Positions 1-8,227 of a stretch of DNA of 64,000 bases are shown here, piece by piece. Below the pieces are notes generated by a model. The model saw only the letters and a program-made list of their open reading frames with translations, ran no database searches and was not told the origin of the DNA. The DNA is taken from NCBI GenBank assembly GCA_965199915.1, contig OZ241348.1, positions 186,001 through 250,000 on the forward strand, given 5' to 3'. Position 1 is the stretch's first letter. Every line of letters starts with the position of its first letter. A program made the position numbers and the translations under genes. The DNA is from VXYL01 sp965199915 (GTDB lineage: Bacteria; Pseudomonadota; Gammaproteobacteria; Pseudomonadales; Azotimanducaceae).

Positions 1-501
1 CTCTACGCCATCGGCGCGGTCACCGCGGTGATGTGGGCGCTGATCCTGGAGCGCATCTGGCACGCGCTGCGCGTGTTGCCGGGGCAGGCGCGGGCGGCGC
101 GGGCCGAGTGGTTGGCCGAGCGCGCGGGCGCAAGCGCCGCCGGCGAACCGCCGGGCGCGGCTGACGAGTGGTTCGCCCTCAACGCGCGCGCCGCGATTCT
201 CTCAAGGGTGGGGCAAAGCGCCCGCCGCAACCTGTCGCTCATCGAGACGCTGCTGCAGGTTCTGCCGCTGCTCGGCTTGCTCGGCACGGTGTGGGGCATG
301 GTGCGGGTCTTCGACGTGATGACGGTGTTCGGCACCGGCAACGCCCGCGTGATGGCGAGCGGCGTCTCCCAGGCCACGGTGCCCACGATGGCCGGGCTGG
401 TGGCGGCGCTGTCCGGCCTTTGCGTGGTGTACTGGCTGCGGCAACGCGCCGGACGCGAGATGCGCGACTTGGAGGGCGCGTTGGCGCTGGAGGCGCCATG
501 A
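1..501 (+). CDS. exbB: ExbB/MotA/TolQ proton channel (5' truncated by window edge)
   Basis: The frame is open from the first base, so the true start lies outside the window. The visible 166 residues carry the last two membrane segments of an ExbB-type channel. The segment containing LLGLLGTVWGMVRVF and the one containing TVPTMAGLVAALSGL are the conserved channel helices of this family. By family knowledge ExbB forms the inner-membrane pentamer that, with ExbD, uses the proton gradient to energise TonB. The stop overlaps the start of the next gene by 4 bases (ATGA), so the two are translationally coupled. Family assignment is firm; the specific TonB-dependent transporter served is not visible. 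Confidence 0.9.
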   Translation, partial: LYAIGAVTAVMWALILERIWHALRVLPGQARAARAEWLAERAGASAAGEPPGAADEWFALNARAAILSRVGQSARRNLSLIETLLQVLPLLGLLGTVWGMVRVFDVMTVFGTGNARVMASGVSQATVPTMAGLVAALSGLCVVYWLRQRAGREMRDLEGALALEAP

Positions 502-905
502 GGCAACGGCACCGGCGGCGGGCGACCGAGGACGCCGCCATCAACATCACGCCGCTGCTCGACATCGTGTTCATCCTGCTCATCTTCTTCATCGTGACCA
601 CTTCCTTCGCCAAGGAGTTCGGCGTGGACATGAACCGACCGGCGAACGCGCCGGTGAAAGAACGCGAACGCGCCGAACTCATCGCCGTGCGCATCGAGGC
701 CGACGGCACCGTCTTCGTGGAGGATCGCGCCGTGGATCTGCGCGCCGTGCGCGCCAACATCGAGACCGGCCTTGCCCGCAAGCCGCAGGCGTCCGTGGTG
801 GTCGTCGCGCACCGCGCCGCCGAGGCCGGCCTCATGGTGCGGGTGGTGGATCAGGCGCGGTTGGCCGGCGCGGCCAACGTGTCGCTGGCCGCTCCCGCCG
901 GTTGA
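498..905 (+). CDS. exbD: ExbD/TolR family biopolymer transport protein, first copy
   Basis: This is a 135-residue protein with a short basic cytoplasmic N-terminus, one membrane helix at about residues 18-38 and a periplasmic domain. Asp22 in the motif PLLDIVFILLIFF is at the position of the proton-carrying aspartate of ExbD. The start ATG overlaps the exbB stop, which fixes it. A second exbD lies about 780 bases downstream in the same operon. Tandem exbD genes are known in TonB2-like clusters. The last 50 bases of this gene have a degraded copy at 1606-1655. Confidence 0.9.
   Translation: MRQRHRRRATEDAAINITPLLDIVFILLIFFIVTTSFAKEFGVDMNRPANAPVKERERAELIAVRIEADGTVFVEDRAVDLRAVRANIETGLARKPQASVVVVAHRAAEAGLMVRVVDQARLAGAANVSLAAPAG
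856..905 (+). repeat. 3' end of exbD, first copy of an imperfect direct repeat
   Basis: These 50 bases, ending at the exbD stop, recur with a handful of mismatches at 1606-1655. Both copies share the core TGGCCGGCGCGGCCAACG. The two copies bracket the Rpn-like remnant. Confidence 0.6.
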
Positions 906-1428
906 CCGAACCGGTAACCGAAGAAAGGCGGGGCCGCCGGGAGGGCGCAGGCCGGCGGCCGGCGGAGCTGCCGGGCTTGGCGGCGGCGTTGTTCGGCGCG
1001 TTGCGGCGGGACGGCCGTTCGGAGCTCGCGGAGCGGCTGTCGGACGCGCTGATGCGGATGCTGGCGGCGCGCTTCGGCGGCGACGAGACGGGCGCGGGAC
1101 ACACGGAGGAACTGCGGCGCGCGCTGCGCCACATGGAGGAACCGAGGATGCTGGCGGAAACGGTCGCGCAATGGCGCCGGGAGGCGCTCGACGAGGGCAG
1201 GAGGATGGGCAGGGCCTGTCCGAGGGCATGTTGGAGGGCGAGCGGGCGCTGTTGCGGCGCCAGGCGGCGTGGCGGTTCGGCGTTGCGACGGGCGATGCGC
1301 TGGCGGCGCTGCTGGCGAACGAGGAGGACGTCGAACGGCTCGCGGAAGTGGGCGACCTGGTGGTCGGCTGCGCGAGCGCGGAGGAGTTGCTGCGGCGCGG
1401 CAGAGGTGTGCTCAACGGCGGGAGCTAG
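902..1428 (+). pseudogene. Remnant of an Rpn/YhgA-like (PD-(D/E)XK) nuclease C-terminus, frameshifted
   Basis: Two frames together read like the C-terminal region of Rpn family recombination-promoting nucleases, often annotated as transposases. From 902 the second frame gives a helical, Glu/Arg-rich segment ending in QWRREALDEGRR. From about 1205 the first frame continues with LSEGMLEGERALLRRQAAWR and RFGVATGDALAALL, the usual helical tail of that family. No nuclease core is visible, so both the N-terminal domain and the reading frame are lost. It sits inside an exbD-tonB operon where such a gene does not belong, between two copies of the exbD 3' end, which suggests an insertion. The family call rests on pattern resemblance only. 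Confidence 0.5.
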
Positions 1429-1605
1429 CGCGTTCGCCAGATCCTTGACCGCGCAAGAGATCATTGACTGACGACTTGCCGCACACCGTATTCCAGCTCC
1501 TCGTTCCGTCGATTCGATGGACGACGGCAGGTTCATGGTGGCACCATCCCCCCATGGCGACAAGCTAAACGCCTACCAACAATGACCCGGAGCCATGCTC
1601 GACGA

Positions 1606-1655
1606 CGCGGCTGGCCGGCGCGGCCAACGGGTCGCTGGCCGCCATCCGCCCGTTG
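1606..1655 (+). repeat. Degraded second copy of the exbD 3' end
   Basis: This matches 856-905 over about 50 bases but no longer encodes the ExbD C-terminus in an open frame. It lies just upstream of the second exbD. It could be the far side of an insertion that duplicated the target, or the last trace of a third tandem exbD copy. Confidence 0.55.
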
Positions 1656-1686
1656 ACAGATCGACGGGCTTACAGGAGACAACCGC

Positions 1687-2091
1687 ATGGCGGTTCGGCG
1701 CGCGCGTGGCGACGAGGACGAGGGCGAGATCAGCCTCACGCCGATGCTGGACGTGGTGTTCATCCTGCTCATCTTCTTCATCGTGTCCACCTCCTTCGTC
1801 AAAGAGCCCGGCTTGACGCCCGAACGCCCGCTGGCCGAGACCGCGGCGGCGAAAGCGGGCAACATCCTGGTTGGCGTCTCGGCGACGGACGCGGTGTGGA
1901 TGCACAAGCGCCGCGTGCGCTTGGAGGATGTGCGGCCGCTGGTGGAGGCGGCGGTGGCGGAGAACCCGGAAAGCAGCGTGGTGGTGGTGGCGGATCGGCG
2001 CGCCTCCACCGGCGCCGTGATCGACGTGATGGATAGGGCCCGCGCCGCCGGCGTAACCAACATCGCGGTGGCCGCCGAGCCGGAGGTGTGA
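1687..2091 (+). CDS. exbD: ExbD/TolR family biopolymer transport protein, second copy
   Basis: This is a 134-residue ExbD paralogue with the same plan as the first: an acidic cytoplasmic N-terminus, one helix containing PMLDVVFILLIFFIV, and a periplasmic domain. Asp22 is the expected proton-carrying residue. The ATG is preceded by a good ribosome site (AGGAG, about 8 bases upstream). The stop overlaps the tonB start. The operon order exbB-exbD-exbD-tonB-TPR resembles the TonB2-type clusters of marine gammaproteobacteria, where two ExbB/ExbD-type sets and a TPR protein occur together. Sequence divergence from the first copy makes recent duplication unlikely. Confidence 0.9.
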   Translation: MAVRRARGDEDEGEISLTPMLDVVFILLIFFIVSTSFVKEPGLTPERPLAETAAAKAGNILVGVSATDAVWMHKRRVRLEDVRPLVEAAVAENPESSVVVVADRRASTGAVIDVMDRARAAGVTNIAVAAEPEV

Positions 2092-2735
2092 GCTTCATGC
2101 CGCTTCCGCGTCTGCGCACGGTCGCCTTCTTGGCCGGCGGCGGCGCCGTCGCCTTGGCGCTGTTCGTGGTGATGCACGCCCTCATCGTCGGCCGCGGCGG
2201 GGCGCAGTCCGCCGGTCCGGACGGCCAGATCGTGGACATGGTGCGCGTGCGCGAGGACGAACAGCTGCGCACCAAGCAGCGCGCCCGGCCCAAGAAGCCG
2301 CCACCGCCGAAAGCGCCGCCGCCACCGCCGCGCCTGCGCCTGACGGACACGCCCAAACCCGAGCGGCGGCTGACGCGCCTGCGCATGCCCAAAATCGACA
2401 TTCCGGCCACCGCCGGTGGCGGGCCCTATCTCGGCCAGTGGAATCCCGGCGACGCCGCCGCGGAAGGCGAAGCCGTGCCCATCGTGCGCATCGATCCCCA
2501 GTGGCCGCGCCAAGCGCTCGAGGAAGGCACCGAAGGCTTTGTGCGCGTGGAAGTGCTGATCGGGACGGACGGCGCCACCAAAGACGCGCGCGTGCTCGAA
2601 TCCGCGCCGGGGCGCCTCTTCGTGCGCAACGCCCTGCGCGCCGTGCGCCGGTGGAAGTTCAAGCCGCGCATCGTGGACGGCGCGCCGGTGGAGCGCTGGG
2701 CAACCACCACCATCGAATTCAGGATGGAACGGTGA
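2088..2735 (+). CDS. tonB: TonB family energy transducer
   Basis: This is a 215-residue protein with an N-terminal membrane anchor (about residues 10-33), a proline/lysine-rich periplasmic spacer (RPKKPPPPKAPPPPP near residue 70) and a C-terminal TonB domain (VEVLIGTDGATKDARVLES, then WKFKP). It spans the periplasm and pulls on the TonB box of outer-membrane receptors, driven by ExbB/ExbD. The GTG at 2088 overlaps the exbD stop; an ATG at 2097 is the alternative start. The stop overlaps the start of the TPR gene, so four genes are translationally linked. The length is typical for short TonB2-type proteins. Confidence 0.9.
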   Translation: MSFMPLPRLRTVAFLAGGGAVALALFVVMHALIVGRGGAQSAGPDGQIVDMVRVREDEQLRTKQRARPKKPPPPKAPPPPPRLRLTDTPKPERRLTRLRMPKIDIPATAGGGPYLGQWNPGDAAAEGEAVPIVRIDPQWPRQALEEGTEGFVRVEVLIGTDGATKDARVLESAPGRLFVRNALRAVRRWKFKPRIVDGAPVERWATTTIEFRMER

Positions 2736-4006
2736 ACGTGCGCGCTTGGCTGTTGGTTTGCGTCGCAATCGCCGGCGCCGCCGGCGCCCGCTCCGAACCG
2801 GCCGACGAGTGGCCGGCGTGGCATCCGCTGCGCGAAGCGCGCCAAATCGAACCGCGGGAAGAGCCTTCCACCACGATGAGCGAGCGCGTGTATCGGCAGC
2901 TTTCCGAGGCGCACGAGCTGCTCGGCGAAGGCAAGCTGGACGCCGCGCTCGGCCGCCTGCGCAAGATCGGCACGCGCAATCTGCGCCCCTACGAGCTGGC
3001 GCAAGTTCACCAGGCCTTCGGCTTCATCCACGCGCAGCAAGGCCGGGACGACGAAGCGCTGGCCGCCTTCGAGCGCTGCATCGCGCTCGACGCGCTGCCC
3101 ACCTTCGCGCAGCAGGGCGTTGTGTATTCGGTGGCCAGCTACTACGCCGGCCAAGAACGCTACGCCGAATCCAACGAAGCCGCCATGCGCTGGTTCCGCC
3201 ACGAGCCGGCGCCCGGCGCGGACGCCTACATGCTGGTCGGCGTCAATCACGTGCAGCGGGGCGAGATGCTGTCGGGCCTGCCGTATGTGCGCCGCGCCAA
3301 CGACATCGACACGCCGCGCGAATCCTGGCTGCAGGTGGAGCTCGCCATCTTGGTGGAGACGGACCGGCTGCGCGAGGCGATCGCCGTTGCCGAAGAGATG
3401 ATTGGCCTGTGGCCGGACCATGTGCGCCACTACGAGACGTTGTCCGGGTTGTTGATGGAAACGGAACAGGACGAGCGGGCGCTGTCCGCGCTCACCGTGC
3501 CTTGGCTGGCCGGGTTGCTCGCGGACGAACTGCAGATTTTGACGCTGGCGCGTCTCAACATGCACTTGGACAATCCGGCGCGCGGCGCGCAGGTGCTGGC
3601 CACGGCGATCGGCGACGGGCGCGTGCGGGCCACGACTGCGAACTTGGAATTGCAGTTGAACGCTTGGATGGCGGCGCGGGAAACCACCGAGGCCGCGGTC
3701 GTGACGGATCGGCTGGCCGCGCAGGCCGAGGACGGGGAATACCACCTGCGCAAAGCGCTGCTGCTCAATGAGGACGGCGACTGGCCCGGCGTCGCCGACG
3801 CGGCCGCCAAAGCGCTGGCCAAAGGCGGCCTCGCCCGCCCCGGCGAGGCGTGGGTGCTGCGCGGCGTGGCGCTCGCCGAGCTGGCGCGTTTTGGCGACGC
3901 GCTGGACGCCTTCGAACAGGCGGCGCGGGAAGGCCGCGAGACCTCCCGCCGCAACGCCGCCGCTTGGATCGCCTACGTGCGCGAGCTCGCCGCCGAAGGG
4001 CCTTGA
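2732..4006 (+). CDS. Periplasmic TPR-repeat protein of the TonB system
   Basis: This is a 424-residue protein starting at GTG 2732, which overlaps the tonB stop. The N-terminus (RAWLLVCVAIAGAAGA) is a signal peptide. The rest is helical repeats with TPR character, for example AQVHQAFGFIHAQQGRDDEA and the C-terminal LAELARFGDALDAFEQAARE. TPR proteins placed last in exbB-exbD-tonB operons are thought to support the TonB2-type complex in the periplasm; the exact partner cannot be read from sequence. It is the last gene of the operon. About 230 bases of featureless sequence follow before the IS block. Confidence 0.8.
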   Translation: MNVRAWLLVCVAIAGAAGARSEPADEWPAWHPLREARQIEPREEPSTTMSERVYRQLSEAHELLGEGKLDAALGRLRKIGTRNLRPYELAQVHQAFGFIHAQQGRDDEALAAFERCIALDALPTFAQQGVVYSVASYYAGQERYAESNEAAMRWFRHEPAPGADAYMLVGVNHVQRGEMLSGLPYVRRANDIDTPRESWLQVELAILVETDRLREAIAVAEEMIGLWPDHVRHYETLSGLLMETEQDERALSALTVPWLAGLLADELQILTLARLNMHLDNPARGAQVLATAIGDGRVRATTANLELQLNAWMAARETTEAAVVTDRLAAQAEDGEYHLRKALLLNEDGDWPGVADAAAKALAKGGLARPGEAWVLRGVALAELARFGDALDAFEQAAREGRETSRRNAAAWIAYVRELAAEGP

Positions 4007-4276
4007 CCATCCGCGTACCGCGCCGCGGTCGGCCGGTCACCCATCATGCAAACGACAATCCACCGAGCGCGAAACACGGCCTGAAGTGTTCCTTGACCGC
4101 GCCTATTTTGAAGGTGCAACGGCACCTGCGGCGGCGCGTTCCGCTGGCCTTGACCGCTTCAACGGAAAATCCGTTCGCCATCCTGCCGCCAAAGTTCCGC
4201 ACTACCCCAAGACGCCATATAGGCCTCCCTCGTCTCCCTCGTTCGGGTGTGCGACAAATCGTAGGTCAGTGGCCAC

Positions 4277-5590
4277 TAAGGCGTCTCGCTCCTATAAATG
4301 CTACGATGGAGGTCTTCGGCAAGGAGGCTCGATGGTCATGGAAGACGCCGTCACGCAGTCGATACGTGGGAAGTTTCTGGTTCTGGAACGGGTGCTGGAC
4401 GAGCGGGCGAAGCGGCTGTGGGCGGCGGCGGAGGCGCGGTCGCTGGGCCGGGGCGGCGTCACATGGGTGGCGGAGGCGACCGGGATGTCGCGGAGCCGGG
4501 TCCACGCGGGGCTGCGGGAGATCGGTTCGGCGGGACCGGGAGGCGTTTCGTCGTCGGGGCGGCAGCGGGCTCCGGGCGGGGGCCGGAAGCGCGTCGAGGA
4601 GAAGGACGCGGGGCTGGTGGAGGCGCTGCGGCGGCTGGTCGATCCGGCGACGCGGGGGGATCCGACGGGGCCGCTGCTGTGGACGACGCTGAGCGCGGCG
4701 CGGCTGTCGGAGGCGCTGGGGAAGAAGGGCCACCCGGCGAGCGAGCGGACGGTGAACCGCCTGCTGCACGACCTGGGCTACAGCCTGCAGTCGAACCGCA
4801 AGACGGTGGAGGGCCGGCAACACCCGGACCGCGACGCGCAGTTCCGGGACGTCAACCGCAAGGCGAAGACGTTCCAGCGCCGCGGCGAGCCGGTGGTGTC
4901 GGTGGACACGAAGAAGAAGGAGCTGGTGGCAATTTCCGCAACGGCGGCAGGGAATGGCGTCCGAAGGGGGAGCCGGAGAAGGTGCTGGTCCACGACTTCA
5001 AGGACAAGGAGCTGGGCAAGGCGATCCCGTACGGGGTCTACGACTTGACGGCGAACAACGGCTGGGTGAGCGTGGGCGTGGACCACGACACGGCGTCGTT
5101 CGCGGCGGAGACGGTGCGGCGCTGGTGGGAGCGGATGGGCCGCCACGCGTACCCGGACGCGAAGCGCCTGCTGGCGACGGCGGACGCGGGCGGCTCGAAC
5201 GGGCCGCGCAACCGGCTGTGGAAGCTGGAGCTGCAGCGCGTCGCGGACGCCACGGGTCTGGAGGTGTCGGTGTGCCACTTCCCGCCGGGCACCAGCAAGT
5301 GGAACAGATCGAGCACCGGATGTTCTGCTGGATCACGGAGAACTGGCGCGGGCGCCCGCTGGTCAGCCGCGAGGCGGTGGTGGAGCTGATCGCCAACACG
5401 ACGACGCGCGGGGGGCTGTCGATCCGGGCGGAACTGGACGGGAACGAGTACCCGACCGGCGTGAAGGTGAGCGACGAGGAACTGGCCGGCGTGCGCATCA
5501 GGCGCTCCGCGTTCCACGGCGACTGGAACTACATGGTTTCGCCAAATAAGAAAACGCTCAATTGAAGTGTTTATTTATGCGAGACGCCTA
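4277..5590 (+). mobile_element. ISAzo13-like insertion sequence, copy A (inactive)
   Basis: The terminal inverted repeats read GGCGTCTCGC on the left and its complement GCGAGACGCC on the right. TA dinucleotides lie at both borders, which suits a TA target but is not proof. It is nearly identical over its whole length to copy B at 25424-26738. It is inserted in the non-coding left end of the ISKra4-like element. Its transposase gene has two single-base deletions relative to copy B, so this copy is dead. Confidence 0.88.
4332..5565 (+). pseudogene. ISAzo13 family transposase, disrupted by two frameshifts
   Basis: Comparison with the intact copy at 25478-26713 shows one missing G near 4929 (in the codon run for KKELVGNF) and one missing A near 5306 (in SKWNKIEH). 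Reading therefore passes through three frames: 4332-4928, then to about 5305, then to the stop at 5565. All catalytic-domain motifs survive in pieces: VSVDTKKKEL, TADAGGSNG and IEHRMF. Two independent lesions argue for decay rather than programmed frameshifting. A Shine-Dalgarno-like AAGGAGG precedes the ATG. Confidence 0.9.
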
Positions 5591-5693
5591 ACGCGAGGCG
5601 GTCTGGGACACGGGAGCTGGAAATGGCGTGAAGGCCAAGGCGGGTTCTCCTACTCTTGGCGTTTCGAAGCAGCCAAGGGAAAGGAGACCCGCG

Positions 5694-7105
5694 ATGGCGA
5701 CAGGGACTGTCAATGAGTTGGACGGGAAACGCAAGCGCGAGGACGCGCGCGACGAGGCGCGGCGGGAGCTGCGGGCGTCGATGGCGCGGTTCGCGATGGC
5801 GGAGATGGCGTGTTCCGGTTCGGGCGGGAGCCACGCGGCGCTGCTGGACGGTCGGCTGCGTTCGGAGGCGCTGGAGGCGGCGCGGCTGGGACTGCGGGCG
5901 GCGTACGGGCAGGACGACTCGGCGCCGGGCCCGTGTCCGACCTGCGGCGGCCGCGATCGGCTGGTGCGGGTGGAGGAGTCGCGGATCGAGACGGCGCTGG
6001 GGAGCGTGCGGGCGGAGATGGCGCGGCGGAGATGGCGCGGCGCGGGTGCCGGGAGTGCGGGCGCAGCTGGCGCCCGCGCGAGCGGCTGCTGGACATCGAG
6101 TTGTCGATGACGCCGACGGCGCGGCGGCTGGCGAGCCTGGCGGGTTCGCAGAGCAGCTGCGCGCAGGCGGACGAGTTGCTGCGCGAACTGTCGGGGCTGA
6201 ACTTCGGCGCGAAGCGGATCGAGCGCGCCACGCAGGCGGCTGGCGAGGATCTGGAGGCGTGGCGGACGGAGACGGAGGCCGGCGGCTGGGTCTCGCTGGC
6301 GCGCGAGGCGTCGAAGCCGGGGCGGAAGCTGTGCTGCGCCTTGGACGGGACGGGCGTGCCGGCGCTGCCGAGCGAGACCGCCGGGCGTCCCGGCAAGGAT
6401 GGCGGACGCGCCGGCGTGCGCGAGGCGAAAGTGGGCGTTCTGTGGGTGTCGGAGACGGACGAGGCGGGCCGCCCGCGCATGGTGGAAGGCGCCGCGGTGC
6501 TGTTCGCGGGCATCGAGAGCGCGGCCGAGACGCCCGGCGAGGAGTCGCCGTTCGAGCGGCGGCTGCTGCGCGAACTGGCGGCGGCGGGCTGCGCGCCGCG
6601 GGATGTCGAGGTGTGCGTCGGCGACGGCGCGGGGTGGATCCGGCGGGTGTTCGACGACTGGTTTCCGGATGCGGAGAAGATCGTCGACTTCTATCACGCG
6701 ACCGAGTATTTGTGGGCGGCGGCGCGCGCCCGCCACGGCGACAGCGACTTGGCCAGGGCATGGGCGAAGAAGCTGTGCGGGATGCTCAAGGCGGGCCGCC
6801 TCGGCGACGTGCTGGACGACCTGCGCCAGCGCGGCGCCGCCGTCGAGGAGTGCCGCAAGGCGGTGGCGTATCTCGCCGAACGGCGCGACCGGATGCGCTA
6901 CGACGAACACCTCGCCGACGGCCTTCCGATCGGCTCCGGCATCATTGAAGCGGGCTGCAAAAACGTCGTCGGCCAGCGTATGAAATGCACCGGCATGCGC
7001 TGGAGCGTCGCCGGCGCCAACCCCGTGCTCTGGCTCCGCTGCGCCCGACTGGGCGGATGGTTCGACCGGTATTGGGAGGACCGGGTTGCCAAACTCGCCG
7101 CGTGA
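5694..7105 (+). pseudogene. ISKra4 family transposase, frameshifted by a 14-bp tandem duplication
   Basis: The start ATG at 5694 has AAAGGAG upstream. The N-terminal part carries a zinc-binding pair (CPTCGGRDRL); in the downstream frame a second pair follows (GCRECGRSWRPRERL). Then comes the ISKra4 core, with LCCALDGTGVPALP, VGDGAGWIR, DFYHATEYLW and the C-terminal GSGIIEAGCKNVVGQRMK. The 14-base unit GCGGAGATGGCGCG occurs twice in tandem at 6012-6039; removing one unit joins the two frames into one uninterrupted protein of about 466 residues. The gene was therefore intact until that duplication. Confidence 0.9.
6012..6039 (+). repeat. 14-bp tandem duplication inside the ISKra4-like transposase
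   Basis: Two exact copies of GCGGAGATGGCGCG lie head to tail. Because 14 is not a multiple of 3, the duplication breaks the transposase frame. It looks like a replication-slippage event. Confidence 0.9.
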
Positions 7106-7226
7106 AGCCCAAATGTGAACGACTACTGACCTACGATTTGTCGCACACCCCCCTCGTTCAACCATGTACGTTTCTTCCGCCGCTCATGGTAAAGTACGAG
7201 CCTTCATTGCAACCGGTTTCTCGTCT

Positions 7227-8210
7227 ATGCCCCGGCGAAAGCCGTACACAAAGGTCAAGAAAGCCGGGCAGGTACGCCCTCCCCATGTGAAAGGCATGGG
7301 TGATGTCGTTTTCAAGGTATTTCAATGCCTTAGTGGTGCTTGCCAAGAGCTCATCGTCGTTAGAGCGGGCAATGTCGACCATGATTTCGAGATCATCTGT
7401 CCTGGTTGCGGCTTCGCTCTACAGACCGGCGGTGAGACCAAGTTGTTTGACTATGCGCTTGTGCATCAGCCTGAGGGGGGAACGATAGAAGAAGGCGAGT
7501 TTACGGTCCTGCACGACGAGTACATCCGCGAAGCCCAGTGCTTCAAGTATTGTCTGCTTTGCTATGCGCTGAGGCCATTGGAACACTTTGATGTCCACAA
7601 CTCGCGGCAGTCCGGTCGCCAAGGCGAGTGCAGATCATGCAAGGCAATCTACAATGGAATCAAGAACCAATCGCGCACCACGGATCAACATCGAGAAGCG
7701 GCAGCCAGGAGACGCCTCTACGGGGATCTTGCTGGCGACGGAGGCCCCATCGACAGCAAGGCTGTATTCGACAAGTTCGGCGGTGCTTGCTTCAAGTGCG
7801 GCAGAGAATTGCGTTATCCGTCAAAAGGACCGACCGCCTTCAACTTGGATCACACGCTGCCGGTACGCCTCCTCTGGCCCTTGGAAACACAGAACGCAAC
7901 GCTCCTGTGCGCCAAGTGCAACAACGAAAAACACGGCAATTGGCCTTCGGAATTCTACAGTTTGACCGAATTGCGCAGTCTTGCACGCCTGACCGGATTC
8001 AAGTACACATTGTTGGTCGGCGAGCCGAAAATCAACCAAGTAGCGGTCAATAAAGTCATCGCTGACGCCGACGGCTTCATTGAGCGCTGGATTCAATACC
8101 CCAATGAAGTGAAGAAGGTTCGGCGGCTAATCCGAAACTTCGCACAGATCGACATATTCGATAGTGCTTCGCATGTTCCCGACAGTCTTCTTGAAGATGA
8201 GGAGCTCTAG
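7227..8210 (+). CDS. HNH endonuclease, likely restriction partner of the facing methyltransferase
   Basis: This protein of about 327 residues begins MPRRKPYTKVKKAGQ. An in-frame ATG at 7164 would add 21 residues, but that segment is uncharged and less family-like, so 7227 is preferred. Two zinc-ribbon-like cysteine clusters come first (IICPGCGF, then CFKYCLLC and GECRSCKAIYNG). They are followed by an HNH core: CFKCGREL, NLDHTLPVRLLWPLE and LLCAKCNNEKHGNWP. This is the ββα-metal nuclease layout with structural Zn cysteines. The gene converges on a large DNA methyltransferase, with only 17 bases between the stops, the usual arrangement of a type II restriction pair. Base composition is clearly AT-richer than the flanks, a sign of transfer. 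It starts just beyond the IS target duplication, so its expression may be affected by the IS. Confidence 0.8.
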   Translation: MPRRKPYTKVKKAGQVRPPHVKGMGDVVFKVFQCLSGACQELIVVRAGNVDHDFEIICPGCGFALQTGGETKLFDYALVHQPEGGTIEEGEFTVLHDEYIREAQCFKYCLLCYALRPLEHFDVHNSRQSGRQGECRSCKAIYNGIKNQSRTTDQHREAAARRRLYGDLAGDGGPIDSKAVFDKFGGACFKCGRELRYPSKGPTAFNLDHTLPVRLLWPLETQNATLLCAKCNNEKHGNWPSEFYSLTELRSLARLTGFKYTLLVGEPKINQVAVNKVIADADGFIERWIQYPNEVKKVRRLIRNFAQIDIFDSASHVPDSLLEDEEL

Positions 8211-8227
8211 ATCGTGACCCTCCTGTG

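Larger units (their letters stand above)
4245..7150 (+). mobile_element. ISKra4-like insertion sequence, split by an ISAzo13-like element
   Basis: The ends are a perfect 26-bp inverted repeat beginning GGGTGTGCGACAAATCGTAG at 4245 and mirrored at 7125-7150. A 9-bp direct repeat, CCCTCGTTC, lies immediately outside at 4236-4244 and 7151-7159 and marks the insertion event. The transposase (5694-7105) is of the ISKra4 type. About 32 bases inside the left end the element is interrupted by a second, complete IS (about 4277-5590). Without that the element would be about 1.6 kb, normal for the family. It lies directly upstream of the HNH endonuclease gene. The transposase is frameshifted, so the element is probably immobile on its own. 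Confidence 0.9.

Noticed and set aside
1463..1487. Degraded ISKra4-type end (GACTGACGACTTGCCGCACACC)
   Set aside because: It partly resembles the inverted repeat at 7125-7150 but with several mismatches and a gap, and no partner end or target duplication was found.
4332..5565. Programmed frameshifting in the ISAzo13-like copy A
   Set aside because: Copy B is one continuous frame, and copy A differs by two separate single-base deletions, so decay explains it.
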